Shown: positions 51,326-59,378 of the stretch, piece by piece
How the letters are laid out: each line of letters opens with the position of its first letter
Position numbering within the stretch: the stretch's first letter is position 1
NCBI GenBank assembly: GCA_023433065.1
Contig: JAEZET010000001.1
Span: 365,336 to 429,335 of the forward strand
From: Cyanobacteria bacterium OH_CBrB_359
GTDB lineage: Bacteria; Cyanobacteriota; Vampirovibrionia; Gastranaerophilales; Gastranaerophilaceae
Direction: 5' to 3'
Length of the DNA stretch: 64,000 nucleotides
The notes under the pieces: generated by a model
Told to the model about the DNA's origin: nothing
Database searches by the model: none
What the model saw: only the letters and a program-made list of their open reading frames with translations
Program-made: the position numbers and the translations under genes

Positions 51326-52689
51326 ATTGTTTTCTCATCCATTGTTACCATTGTAACCGTTATCGCTACCATAATCCAGTATAAAAGCTGAATTTGCGGT
51401 CTAAAATATATTGTATCAAATATACCATGTACCATAACAGCTATTACGCTCGATATACAGCTGAACAAAATTACTTTATATCTGAGATTTTTAGCTGATA
51501 TAAATGCTTTTACAGCACTTATAATCAAAATATACAGGAAAATAAGATAAGAAATAAGAGCAAAAATACCGCTTTCGACAAGTATTTCAAGAAAAACCGA
51601 ATAACAACTCAAAGCATCATAACCTGATAACATATATAAGCCATAAATTTCTCTAAATGTTTTATTTCCTGTACCAATGCCCAAAATCCAGTTGTCACAA
51701 AACATTTGAAAAGAAGAATGATAAACGTTCATCCTGAATGAAGTTGAAGAATCTTCCCTTAAGATAAATATTGATAAAATTCTTTTTAACACACTTGGGG
51801 TTATTAATATAAAAAATACCCCTAATCCAAAAGCCCATGCAACAACTTGCTTCCATAGTTTCTGCAAATTTTCATTCACAAAATCTTTATTAACAACATG
51901 CCATGATGCCGCCAGGAACATTAAGCCTATTGAAAACAAAGCAATATATGCTCCTCTGCATCCTGTTAAAACTATTGTAACAACACATGCCAAAAGCGAA
52001 ATCAAAGATATAACAAAAGCTTTCATATTCTTTTTTTCAAAAGCAAGAAACACTGCAGCAATAATAGAGCTGAAAGAAACAATCAGATATGCGGCAAACA
52101 AATTCGGATTATAAGGCTGCAAGGTCCCGTAAACCCTTGATAAAACATCTTCTGGATTAACATAGCTTGTATCCTGCCAGGTTGATATATTTGAAAGACC
52201 TAAAGTGTTTTGAAAAATTCCGTAAAAACTTTCTATAGAACATAAAAGGGCAATAAATAACAAAAGAGGAATTATTTTATCTTTATTAAATCTTAAGTAT
52301 TGTATTACGGAAAAATAAAACCCAAAATATATAAGTGTCTTTGAAAATCCGTATAAGCTCTGGTGAAACAATGTAGAATTAACTACACTTATAAAAGAAA
52401 TTATAAGGAAGATAATTAAAACCAAATTGCAGCTTATAAGGCTTAGATTCTGTCCTTTATGGAGCAGCAACTTTAGGACAACAAGCGTAATCACCACGCA
52501 AGCTGATATCCCTATCAATTCCGTAGGTAAAAACAGTGATGTAACTAAGGAAAAACATATAAGTCCAAAAATTATATTATCAAGATTTTTTACAATAAAA
52601 CTGTTTTCTGCAAGAAACTGTAATTTATCTTGCAGAAATGCCAAAGAACGGTTAATTGAATCTATTAATACACTCTCTAAAACTTTCAT
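51322..52689 (-). CDS. O-antigen ligase family protein
   Basis: The 455-residue protein has ten or more hydrophobic segments and the large periplasmic loop of the Wzy/WaaL class before 'MFCDNWILGIGTGNKTFREI' (about 330-349). 'VLTGCRGAYIALFSIGLMFL' near 240 carries the conserved arginine after a membrane helix. Such enzymes join or polymerise lipid-linked glycans on the outer face of the inner membrane. It is 6 bp after the DUF4330 gene and overlaps sucC by 4 bp. Confidence 0.85.
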   Translation of the reverse strand: MKVLESVLIDSINRSLAFLQDKLQFLAENSFIVKNLDNIIFGLICFSLVTSLFLPTELIGISACVVITLVVLKLLLHKGQNLSLISCNLVLIIFLIISFISVVNSTLFHQSLYGFSKTLIYFGFYFSVIQYLRFNKDKIIPLLLFIALLCSIESFYGIFQNTLGLSNISTWQDTSYVNPEDVLSRVYGTLQPYNPNLFAAYLIVSFSSIIAAVFLAFEKKNMKAFVISLISLLACVVTIVLTGCRGAYIALFSIGLMFLAASWHVVNKDFVNENLQKLWKQVVAWAFGLGVFFILITPSVLKRILSIFILREDSSTSFRMNVYHSSFQMFCDNWILGIGTGNKTFREIYGLYMLSGYDALSCYSVFLEILVESGIFALISYLIFLYILIISAVKAFISAKNLRYKVILFSCISSVIAVMVHGIFDTIYFRPQIQLLYWIMVAITVTMVTMDEKTI

Positions 52690-52695
52690 CTCTGA

Positions 52696-53229
52696 TTATT
52701 TTTTATCTTGCTCGCCGGCTATAATTTTATCGTCATCAACAACCTGAATATCAGATATTACACCATTCAGCTTATAACTTTTACCTTCTAAGACAATGGG
52801 AACACCGATTTTAAGTTTATTTCCACCCACAACAGCACCATCATCAGTAATTTTAGCCTTATCAGTTAACGAAACCAAGAAATCATACTGAAAAGGTGAA
52901 GAAAAATCATCCACTAGCATAAATTTTTCTTTTGTATTTACGGGCACAACAACTTTTCTTCTGTCATACTTTACATCCGCGATTTTTAATTTTGTATAAG
53001 GCACATTCCTTATTGTTATAAATGAATCTTCCCCGATAACAAACGGGCTGTTTTGCGATGTTATTGTAATACCTCTGAAAAATGTTTGGAAAACGACCGT
53101 TTTTTCTGATTCTATGGGAAGTTTTGAAATTTTAGATTTACTAAAAAAGAAAAATACAACTGCCGCTATAAGAGCCAAAAAAACTAATATAATTATTACA
53201 TAATCTGTTTTTTTCAAATTTTTAAACAT
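52696..53229 (-). CDS. DUF4330 domain-containing membrane protein
   Basis: The 177-residue protein has one N-terminal membrane helix ('YVIIILVFLALIAAVVFFFF', 10-29) and a beta-rich external domain ('FFRGITITSQNSPFVIGEDS', 'NKLKIGVPIVLEGKSYKLNG'). This is the layout of DUF4330, a family found widely in Cyanobacteria and Firmicutes. Its role is unknown. Context between heptose kinase (12 bp) and O-antigen ligase (6 bp) suggests a part in surface glycan assembly. Confidence 0.8.
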   Translation of the reverse strand: MFKNLKKTDYVIIILVFLALIAAVVFFFFSKSKISKLPIESEKTVVFQTFFRGITITSQNSPFVIGEDSFITIRNVPYTKLKIADVKYDRRKVVVPVNTKEKFMLVDDFSSPFQYDFLVSLTDKAKITDDGAVVGGNKLKIGVPIVLEGKSYKLNGVISDIQVVDDDKIIAGEQDKK

Positions 53230-53241
53230 TTCAAATCTCTC

Positions 53242-54276
53242 CTATATTTTGGCAGTTATGTTATTAAAATTGAGCTTGTTAACTGCAGTTACCAGCTCAT
53301 CAATGTTTGTAGTTGCACAACCAAATCGTCTTATTACAATGCTTGCGGCCAAATTACCTATAATAGCAGCCATAGCAGGTTTAAGACCTGCCGCAAGCGC
53401 CAGTGTGAAGGATGCTACAACAGTATCACCTGCACCTGTAACATCAAAAACATCTGTTTTATTAAAAACAGGAATTTCAGATACCTTACCGTTTTTTTCA
53501 AAAACAGCCATACCATCTCCGCCCCTTGTAATAAGCACCATATCACAATCCGTCTTATTAAGCATATCTTTTCCTGCTTTATAAAGGGTATTTTCATCTT
53601 TTATGAAATATCCGACAAATTTTTCTGTATCCGGCTGATTTGGGGTCATGGCAGTTGCGCCTTTATACCTGTCCAAATCCTTTTGTGCATCAACTGTTAC
53701 AATCTTACCGTATTTTTTTGCAAGTCTGATTGTCTCATTTATGACTCTTTGAGTCATAATTCCGATATTGTAGTCAGAAAGTATTACACAATCATGTTCG
53801 GGTATTGCTTTTTCGATATTTGCAATCAGTTTATTTTCAATTTCAGTAGAGACAAATTCTGTTGTTTCTCTGTCTATCCTCACAATCTGCTGAGTAACAG
53901 ATTGAGAACATGAACCAGAGACTCTTGTCTTGACTGTTGTGACTCTGGATTCATCCATAACCATATAGTCTGTATTAATATTTGCCTGTTTCAAAGCTTC
54001 TAACAATACAGGGCCATAATAATCATCACCATATAAACCGACAACCGAAACTTTCCCGCCATTTAAGGCAGAAATATTATGAGCAGCGTTTGAAGCCCCG
54101 CCTAAAATAATCTTCGTATTATAATGACGCAAAATTAAAACAGGAGCTTCCCTTGAGATTCTTTCAGTATTTCCGTAAATCATCTCATCTATTGCAAGAT
54201 CTCCTACCACCAAGACTTTGGGCTTTGCTATTTTATATAAGCTATCTTTCAGTTCTTCTCTGTTAAATGAAAACAA
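53242..54276 (-). CDS. rfaE1: D-glycero-beta-D-manno-heptose-7-phosphate kinase (RfaE1-type)
   Basis: The 344-residue PfkB-type kinase has 'KVLVVGDLAIDEMIYGNTER' (19-38), the substrate glycines in 'ILGGASNAAHNISALNGGKV', 'DCVILSDYNIGIM' and the catalytic 'DVFDVTGAGDTVVASFTLAL' near 282-301. The sequence is that of the first half of HldE; no nucleotidyltransferase half follows. It would phosphorylate heptose 7-phosphate for the ADP-heptose of LPS core. It is the first gene of the six-gene minus-strand operon running to gltA. Confidence 0.92.
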   Translation of the reverse strand: MFSFNREELKDSLYKIAKPKVLVVGDLAIDEMIYGNTERISREAPVLILRHYNTKIILGGASNAAHNISALNGGKVSVVGLYGDDYYGPVLLEALKQANINTDYMVMDESRVTTVKTRVSGSCSQSVTQQIVRIDRETTEFVSTEIENKLIANIEKAIPEHDCVILSDYNIGIMTQRVINETIRLAKKYGKIVTVDAQKDLDRYKGATAMTPNQPDTEKFVGYFIKDENTLYKAGKDMLNKTDCDMVLITRGGDGMAVFEKNGKVSEIPVFNKTDVFDVTGAGDTVVASFTLALAAGLKPAMAAIIGNLAASIVIRRFGCATTNIDELVTAVNKLNFNNITAKI

Positions 54277-54366
54277 TGTAAATCTCCGTTATTTATTTGA
54301 TTGAAATCTTTACATATACTATAATAATATTATATCATCATAAAATAATTGCAATTGAGGATAAAT

Positions 54367-54900
54367 ATGGATAATATTCCGGAAGAAAACACTCCTAAAG
54401 AATCAAAAGATTCAGGTTCTAATGAAATCAACAGTAAACCTGTGGAGCCCTCTCATTCCGAAGAAGAAAAACTAGCAGGACAGTTCGTAAATATTATAAG
54501 AACAGATGATATTGAAGATACAAACGGATTCATATCAGAAGAAACCCCTGCTGAAGCTTCTGCTGAAAACGAACATAAAAGAACTAAAAAATTTGTTATC
54601 CACGTTGATAAAGAAAATATAAACTATTTCGAAAATCTTGAACCTGCTGAACGTTCAAAAATAATTAATGAATTCTTAATACAAAAGATTGAAAACCTCT
54701 CAACTGATAGAAAAAAAAGAATTATAGCAAGAACTATTAAACATATCTGCATAGTTCTTATAACAATTGTTTTGGGCTTTCCTCTAATCTTTTATATAGT
54801 AAATAAATCTATAGTAAGCTCGCTTAACAGCTACAAGTATATGCAGGTTAATTTTGAAAGACTTTATCAACAAAAAGCCATTAAAGAGTCAATCAGGTAA
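54367..54900 (+). CDS. Hypothetical protein with one membrane helix
   Basis: The ATG at 54367, preceded by TTGAGGAT, gives 177 residues. The first 75 are acidic and disordered ('DNIPEENTPKESKDSGSNE'). A helical part with 'KKFVIHVDKENINYFENLEP' follows, then a membrane helix ('ICIVLITIVLGFPLIFYIV', near 137-155) and a short tail. No family was recognised. It is divergent from the heptose kinase gene and 16 bp upstream of the next gene, with which it is probably co-transcribed. Confidence 0.7.
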   Translation: MDNIPEENTPKESKDSGSNEINSKPVEPSHSEEEKLAGQFVNIIRTDDIEDTNGFISEETPAEASAENEHKRTKKFVIHVDKENINYFENLEPAERSKIINEFLIQKIENLSTDRKKRIIARTIKHICIVLITIVLGFPLIFYIVNKSIVSSLNSYKYMQVNFERLYQQKAIKESIR

Positions 54901-54916
54901 ATAAAAGATAATAAAA

Positions 54917-55564
54917 GTGTTTAAGCAAAATTTAATTCCTAATATCAATAAACAGGAAAAATATTCTTTTGTCGGTATAGCATTGGCAGCAAATAGTACA
55001 AGTGAGTCTGCTGCTGCGATACTAGATAGAAATGCAAAAATCATCAAGCTTGATAAACTTTTCACTAACCAGGATTTAGAGTTCTTTATTAATGAACTTC
55101 CAGGTAAAAAAAATTCTTTAATAATGGTTTCAATCCCTGAAAATGAAGCAATGATTAACAGCAAGTGGAAATATAATTCCAGGAATTATCACCCTGTTAA
55201 TCTTAATTCAAAAATAAAAAACACCGATGACTGGACAACCCGTTTTTCAAACAGAAGCTCTGACTATTTTTTATCTTTAAAAGAAAAAGAAATAGATATT
55301 TTTAGATACGATATTATGAACTTAAAAAAAGCTATAGGTTTCTGTGAACCCTTCAAAGACAGAACTCCTTTAAATTGCAAATCGCTTCAAAATACACTAA
55401 AAATTAACCTGAATATGAGAGAACTTCCCTCAAACATGCTTCCTGCAGCTCAATTAGAGGCCATTTTAGGTGCTTATTTCGCATATTGTCTAGCAACAAA
55501 TAATGAAAATTATTCATATAAAACCCTATATCAATTTAATGAAATTGATGTTTTAGGTTTTTAA
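54917..55564 (+). CDS. Hypothetical protein, possibly RNase H-fold (DUF429-like)
   Basis: The 215-residue soluble protein begins at a GTG. 'KYSFVGIALAANSTSESAAA' (14-33) resembles the first strand of RNase H-like folds, 'SLIMVSIPENEAM' the third, and 'LPAAQLEAILGAYFAYCLAT' (about 180-199) the C-terminal helix of DUF429 proteins. The catalytic Asp expected in the first strand is not obvious. It follows the membrane protein gene by 16 bp. The match is by eye only. Confidence 0.6.
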   Translation: MFKQNLIPNINKQEKYSFVGIALAANSTSESAAAILDRNAKIIKLDKLFTNQDLEFFINELPGKKNSLIMVSIPENEAMINSKWKYNSRNYHPVNLNSKIKNTDDWTTRFSNRSSDYFLSLKEKEIDIFRYDIMNLKKAIGFCEPFKDRTPLNCKSLQNTLKINLNMRELPSNMLPAAQLEAILGAYFAYCLATNNENYSYKTLYQFNEIDVLGF

Positions 55565-55700
55565 CAAAAGTTTGCAAAAACTAAAAATCACTATTATATA
55601 GCATTTCCGCCATATAAATTTTTTTTTGTTCCTCAATTATTGGAAATAAATTTAAACGCATGAAATAATTTTATTGATGTCTCTTTTACTAATTTTACTT

Positions 55701-55732
55701 CTTCCTTAAAAAAAATTTAAGGAAGTTTTTTT
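55701..55732 (+). terminator. Rho-independent terminator
   Basis: CTTCCTTAAA (55701-55710) pairs perfectly with TTTAAGGAAG (55716-55725) across an AAAAA loop, followed by seven Ts. It ends the plus-strand unit before mutL; the A run in the loop gives it little strength in the other direction. Confidence 0.75.
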
Positions 55733-55739
55733 ATGAATT

Positions 55740-57506
55740 TTATGATCTTAAAAAGAATGACGATAGTTCTTTTAAAGCAATCTTGTGAGAAATAGGTCTT
55801 CCATGAGGGCAGGTATAAGGATTTTTGGTCATACGCCATTTTCTTATTAACTCTTCCATTTGCCAGACATTAAGCTTCTGTCCTGCCTTAACAGCAGCTT
55901 TACATGAGGTTGTTACAATTATTTTTTCTTCCAGAGAATCAAGGCTTCCGTTAATATTCTCCAGAAGCTCTGTTATTATGTTCTGAGGTTCTACATGAGA
56001 GAGTATTTGCGGAATTTTTCTTAAAATCACCTGACTCTTTGAAATAGCTTCTACCTGATAACCAAACTGACTTAATTTATCTTTAGCTTTTATTAAAATA
56101 TCTACTTCCGAGGGTTCAATTTCAATTACATCAGATATTATAAGGAGCTGGGAAGCACATTCTTTATTTTTAGAAAGTTTTTCATAGATATATCTTTCAT
56201 CTGCAATATGCTGGTCGACTATTTCAAGATTATCATCATTTTCAATAAGAATGTAAGTGTTGTTATACTGCCCGATTATATTAATTTGCTCTAATTTAGA
56301 TTCTGTCTTATCAAAATCTATTAATATCTTTTGTCCTTCTTTGTCTTCATCAGTTTTTACCGAGAATACAGGTGAATAAGCCTCTTTTTTAATATATTCA
56401 GCTACATAAACCGCATCATCCTCGGCTGCTGCCAAATTGTTTTGAGGGGCATATGCAAAAACCTTTTCTTCGGCTCTCTCAGGTGCTAAAACCGTATTCT
56501 GAGGATAATATAAATTAGATAAAGCCATATCAATTGCGCTTCTTACAAAATTAAATATTTGATTTGGGTTTTTATACCTTATCTCCATTTTTGTCGGATG
56601 AGCATTTACATCAATATCTTCAGGGTTAATCTCAAGATTCAATACTACAAAAGGATATTTCCCTGATGGCAACATATTTTTATATGCCATATCTATAGTT
56701 TTTATAAGAAGAGGACACTTTACAATCCTTGAATTTACAAATGTATGAATTGATTTTCTGCTTGAACGGCTATATGAAGGCACGCTTACATAGCCTGAGA
56801 GTCTTAATTTTGAAATATCATCGGTCTTTTCTACTAATTTAAGTTCATTTACAAAAGAAGATGAATATACCTCGCTTATTCTTGTTAATAAATCAGAAGA
56901 TACTGATGTTTTAACAACTTCAGAGTTATTATTTTTCATAACAATAGCAACATTAGGATTTGAAAGCGCAATAGAATTTATTATTTCCTGAATATATGCA
57001 AATTCTGTTTTTTCACTTTTTAAAAACTTTAGCCTTGCCGGCTGATTAAAAAATAAATCCTCAACTTCCATAACTGTCCCAATATCGCAGCCTGTTTTGG
57101 ATTTTTTAACTTCTGAATTTGAAGATTCAACTCTTGTACCGTATTCAAATTCCTTTGTTCTTGTCGTGCAGGTTACCTTTGCAACAGAGATTACACTGGC
57201 AAGGGCTTCTCCTCTAAAGCCGAGTGTTGAAATATTCCATAAATCGCCTTCCTCAAGAATTTTGCTTGTGGCATGCTTTGAAAATGCAAGCTCTATATCA
57301 TCAGGATGAATCCCCGAGCCGTTATCCGCAACCCTTATGTTTCTGCATTCGTTCGAGATAGAAATTTCAACCTTAGAAGCCCCTGCATCAATAGAGTTTT
57401 CCACAAGCTCTTTTACAACAGAAGCAGGTCTTTCAATAACCTCACCCGCAGCAATCTGATTTACCAGATTTTTAGATAACTGTTTTATCCTTTTCATACA
57501 ACTCAT
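55740..57506 (-). CDS. mutL: DNA mismatch repair endonuclease MutL
   Basis: The 588-residue protein has the GHKL ATPase motifs 'NQIAAGEVIERPASVVKELV' (16-35), 'ENSIDAGA', 'VADNGSGIHPDD' and 'LGFRGEALASVISVAKV'. The C-terminal domain has 'VDQHIADERYIYEKL', fitting the D-Q-H-x3-E-x4-E endonuclease pattern, a cysteine in 'SCKAAVKAGQKL' and 'CPHGRPISHKI'. It should therefore nick the mismatched strand itself. No mutS is adjacent. Met4 is an alternative start; neither has a strong ribosome site. Confidence 0.95.
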   Translation of the reverse strand: MSCMKRIKQLSKNLVNQIAAGEVIERPASVVKELVENSIDAGASKVEISISNECRNIRVADNGSGIHPDDIELAFSKHATSKILEEGDLWNISTLGFRGEALASVISVAKVTCTTRTKEFEYGTRVESSNSEVKKSKTGCDIGTVMEVEDLFFNQPARLKFLKSEKTEFAYIQEIINSIALSNPNVAIVMKNNNSEVVKTSVSSDLLTRISEVYSSSFVNELKLVEKTDDISKLRLSGYVSVPSYSRSSRKSIHTFVNSRIVKCPLLIKTIDMAYKNMLPSGKYPFVVLNLEINPEDIDVNAHPTKMEIRYKNPNQIFNFVRSAIDMALSNLYYPQNTVLAPERAEEKVFAYAPQNNLAAAEDDAVYVAEYIKKEAYSPVFSVKTDEDKEGQKILIDFDKTESKLEQINIIGQYNNTYILIENDDNLEIVDQHIADERYIYEKLSKNKECASQLLIISDVIEIEPSEVDILIKAKDKLSQFGYQVEAISKSQVILRKIPQILSHVEPQNIITELLENINGSLDSLEEKIIVTTSCKAAVKAGQKLNVWQMEELIRKWRMTKNPYTCPHGRPISHKIALKELSSFFLRS

Positions 57507-57527
57507 TTTAATATAAAATCTTATATT

Positions 57528-58247
57528 ATGGATAGTTTAGAAAAAGATTATATTAAGAATCAGAAACTTTATAGAGAGATTTTCTTAAAAGCTCAAGAAT
57601 CAATCAATCAAAAAATTTCGGATATAAAAAAATTGTTTTTATGTAACAACTGTCTTGATGTTTGCGAATATAAAAAACAATCGCCCTCTCTATTTATTAA
57701 ATACCCTGATAAATGCACATACACAAAATGGCAAAAAGAGTGTTTTAATAAATTAAAAAATGAAATTTCAAAAGATGTTTATGAAAAAATACAAGAAACT
57801 ATTTTGTATAAAAATAATTTTTCCTGCGCAAGATGCGCCATGTGTTGCAAATTTGCATGTAGTGAATTTTCGCCCGAAGAACTAAAAATTAAAGCCCAAA
57901 ACAATGATAAATTTGCAAAAGAATTCACAAGCATATTCATTCCTTATGAAAACCGAAACGAAGCCGCTAAAATCTACCCTGAATACCTAGAATTACTAAA
58001 AGCAAAATATGGAGATGCTGAAGAAATATACTTTTATCATTGTCCAAAACTGTCAAAAGACGAGCTTTGTACTGACTATGAAAACAGACCCTCAATATGC
58101 AAAGATTTTCCGAACAATGCTCTTGCGATTCTGCCTAAAGAATGCGGATTTAACAAGTGGAAGGATGATGTGGGAATTTTATCTTTAACGCTCCATGCCT
58201 TATGCGAAATTATAGATTTTTACTGCGAAAAACTTAAAAAATTATAA
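57528..58247 (+). CDS. YkgJ family cysteine-cluster protein
   Basis: The 239-residue protein has the YkgJ core 'FSCARCAMCCKFACSEFSPE' (about 99-118) and a second group, 'CPKLSKDELCTDYENRPSIC' (near 177-196) followed by 'KECGF'. An additional N-terminal cysteine pair is in 'CNNCLDVCEY'. The family probably binds a zinc or iron-sulfur centre; its role is not established. It is divergent from mutL, with the starts 21 bp apart. Confidence 0.88.
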   Translation: MDSLEKDYIKNQKLYREIFLKAQESINQKISDIKKLFLCNNCLDVCEYKKQSPSLFIKYPDKCTYTKWQKECFNKLKNEISKDVYEKIQETILYKNNFSCARCAMCCKFACSEFSPEELKIKAQNNDKFAKEFTSIFIPYENRNEAAKIYPEYLELLKAKYGDAEEIYFYHCPKLSKDELCTDYENRPSICKDFPNNALAILPKECGFNKWKDDVGILSLTLHALCEIIDFYCEKLKKL

Positions 58248-58254
58248 AATAAAA

Positions 58255-58274
58255 ACCCGCCTAAAAAAGCGGGT
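58255..58274 (-). terminator. Terminator of the perR-rubrerythrin operon
   Basis: ACCCGC (58255-58260) and GCGGGT (58269-58274) form a stem which, on the minus strand, runs into TTTTTATTTT. It lies 23 bp after the rubrerythrin stop. Confidence 0.75.
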
Positions 58275-58297
58275 CTGTCGGGGTTGGCAGAATAAAA

Positions 58298-58837
58298 TTA
58301 ATAATCGATAACTCTTGTAAAGAAATATGCTTTAGGGTGCTTGCAAACAGGGCACAGCTCAATAGCTTTTTCGCTCTCTATCTGGTGACCGCAGTTTCCG
58401 CATTCCCAAAGGACTTTGCTATCTTTTTCAAAAACTTTGTTATCTTCAATATTTTTAAGCAATTTAGTGTATCTTGCATCGTGATGTTTTTCAATATCAG
58501 CAACTTTTTCAAATAAAAATGCTATATCACTGAAGCCTTCTTCTTTGGCTACTTTAGCAAAATCGGCATACATATGAGTCCATTCATAATGTTCGCCTTC
58601 GGCTGCGTCTTTAAGGTTTGTAAGAGTATCTGCTACAGCTCCGCCATGCAAAAGTTTAAACCAAATTTTTGCGTGTTCCTTTTCGTTATTTGCAGTTTCT
58701 TCAAAAATCCTTGAAATTTGTACATATCCATCATTTTTTGCCTTAGAAGCATAGTAAGTATATTTGTTTCTTGCCATTGATTCTCCGGCAAAAGCTTCCA
58801 TTAAGTTTTTTTCTGTCTGTGAACCTTTTAATTCCAT
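58298..58837 (-). CDS. Rubrerythrin
   Basis: The 179-residue protein has the four-helix diiron domain ('LMEAFAGESMARNKYTYYAS' with the first Glu, 'EETANNEKEHAKIWFKLL', 'KVADIEKHHDARYTKLL') and a C-terminal rubredoxin-like iron site with two Cys-x2-Cys pairs ('CGNCG' and 'CPVCK'). It reduces hydrogen peroxide with electrons from rubredoxin or NADH and protects anaerobes. It overlaps the upstream Fur-family gene by 10 bp and is presumably under its control. Confidence 0.95.
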   Translation of the reverse strand: MELKGSQTEKNLMEAFAGESMARNKYTYYASKAKNDGYVQISRIFEETANNEKEHAKIWFKLLHGGAVADTLTNLKDAAEGEHYEWTHMYADFAKVAKEEGFSDIAFLFEKVADIEKHHDARYTKLLKNIEDNKVFEKDSKVLWECGNCGHQIESEKAIELCPVCKHPKAYFFTRVIDY

Positions 58838-59223
58838 TGCTCTTCTCCTTTTACTTTACATTCTATACAAACACCCTTAAACGTTACTTCATGTGATTTA
58901 ATTATATGCCCTGAAAAATCTTGCACTTTCGAACAAATTTCAGGAGCTATTTCATCAGGTATATCGTAAATCTTCTCACATTTTTGACATATAAAATGGT
59001 AATGCTTGTGGATATTATGATCAAAATGGTCGGCATTATCCAAGCCTACTATTTTTTTGATTTCACCATTCTCAGCAAGCTGGTTTAAATTTCTGTAAAC
59101 TGTAGCAATGCTGATATGCGGAAGTTTTTCTCTGATTATTTTGTATATATAATCAGCACTGGGATGAACCACATTCTCTTTTAACGTCTGGAGTATTAAT
59201 TCTCTTTGTTTTGAATAATTCAT
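58828..59223 (-). CDS. Fur family transcriptional regulator (PerR-like)
   Basis: From the ATG at 59223 (AGG upstream) the protein has 131 residues. The winged helix contains 'NVVHPSADYIYKIIREKL' and 'ISIATVYRNLNQLAENGEI'. The metal region is 'HFDHNIHKHYHFICQKCEKI' and the structural zinc site pairs 'CQKC' with 'CIEC'. Coupling to rubrerythrin and the overlapping stop favour a peroxide sensor over an iron uptake regulator. A Fur/PerR-like box lies in its own promoter, so autoregulation is expected. The longer frame to 59286 contains that box and is rejected. Confidence 0.9.
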   Translation of the reverse strand: MNYSKQRELILQTLKENVVHPSADYIYKIIREKLPHISIATVYRNLNQLAENGEIKKIVGLDNADHFDHNIHKHYHFICQKCEKIYDIPDEIAPEICSKVQDFSGHIIKSHEVTFKGVCIECKVKGEEQWN

Positions 59224-59243
59224 TTTAAAACCTAAATCAAAAG

Positions 59244-59258
59244 TAATAACTATTATCA
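59244..59258. promoter_or_regulatory. Fur/PerR-like box
   Basis: TAATAACTATTATCA, read on the other strand TGATAATAGTTATTA, is an imperfect 7-1-7 dyad close to Fur and PerR operators. It lies 21 bp upstream of the regulator's start codon. Confidence 0.5.
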
Positions 59259-59378
59259 TTTTAATATTTAAATATTTATTTGTCAAGCAAATATTTAATC
59301 TTAAAAATTTTGGATTAGAGCAAAATTGATATATAATTAATTAATAATGTCATATGTTTATAAGGGGTATAAAAGTTT

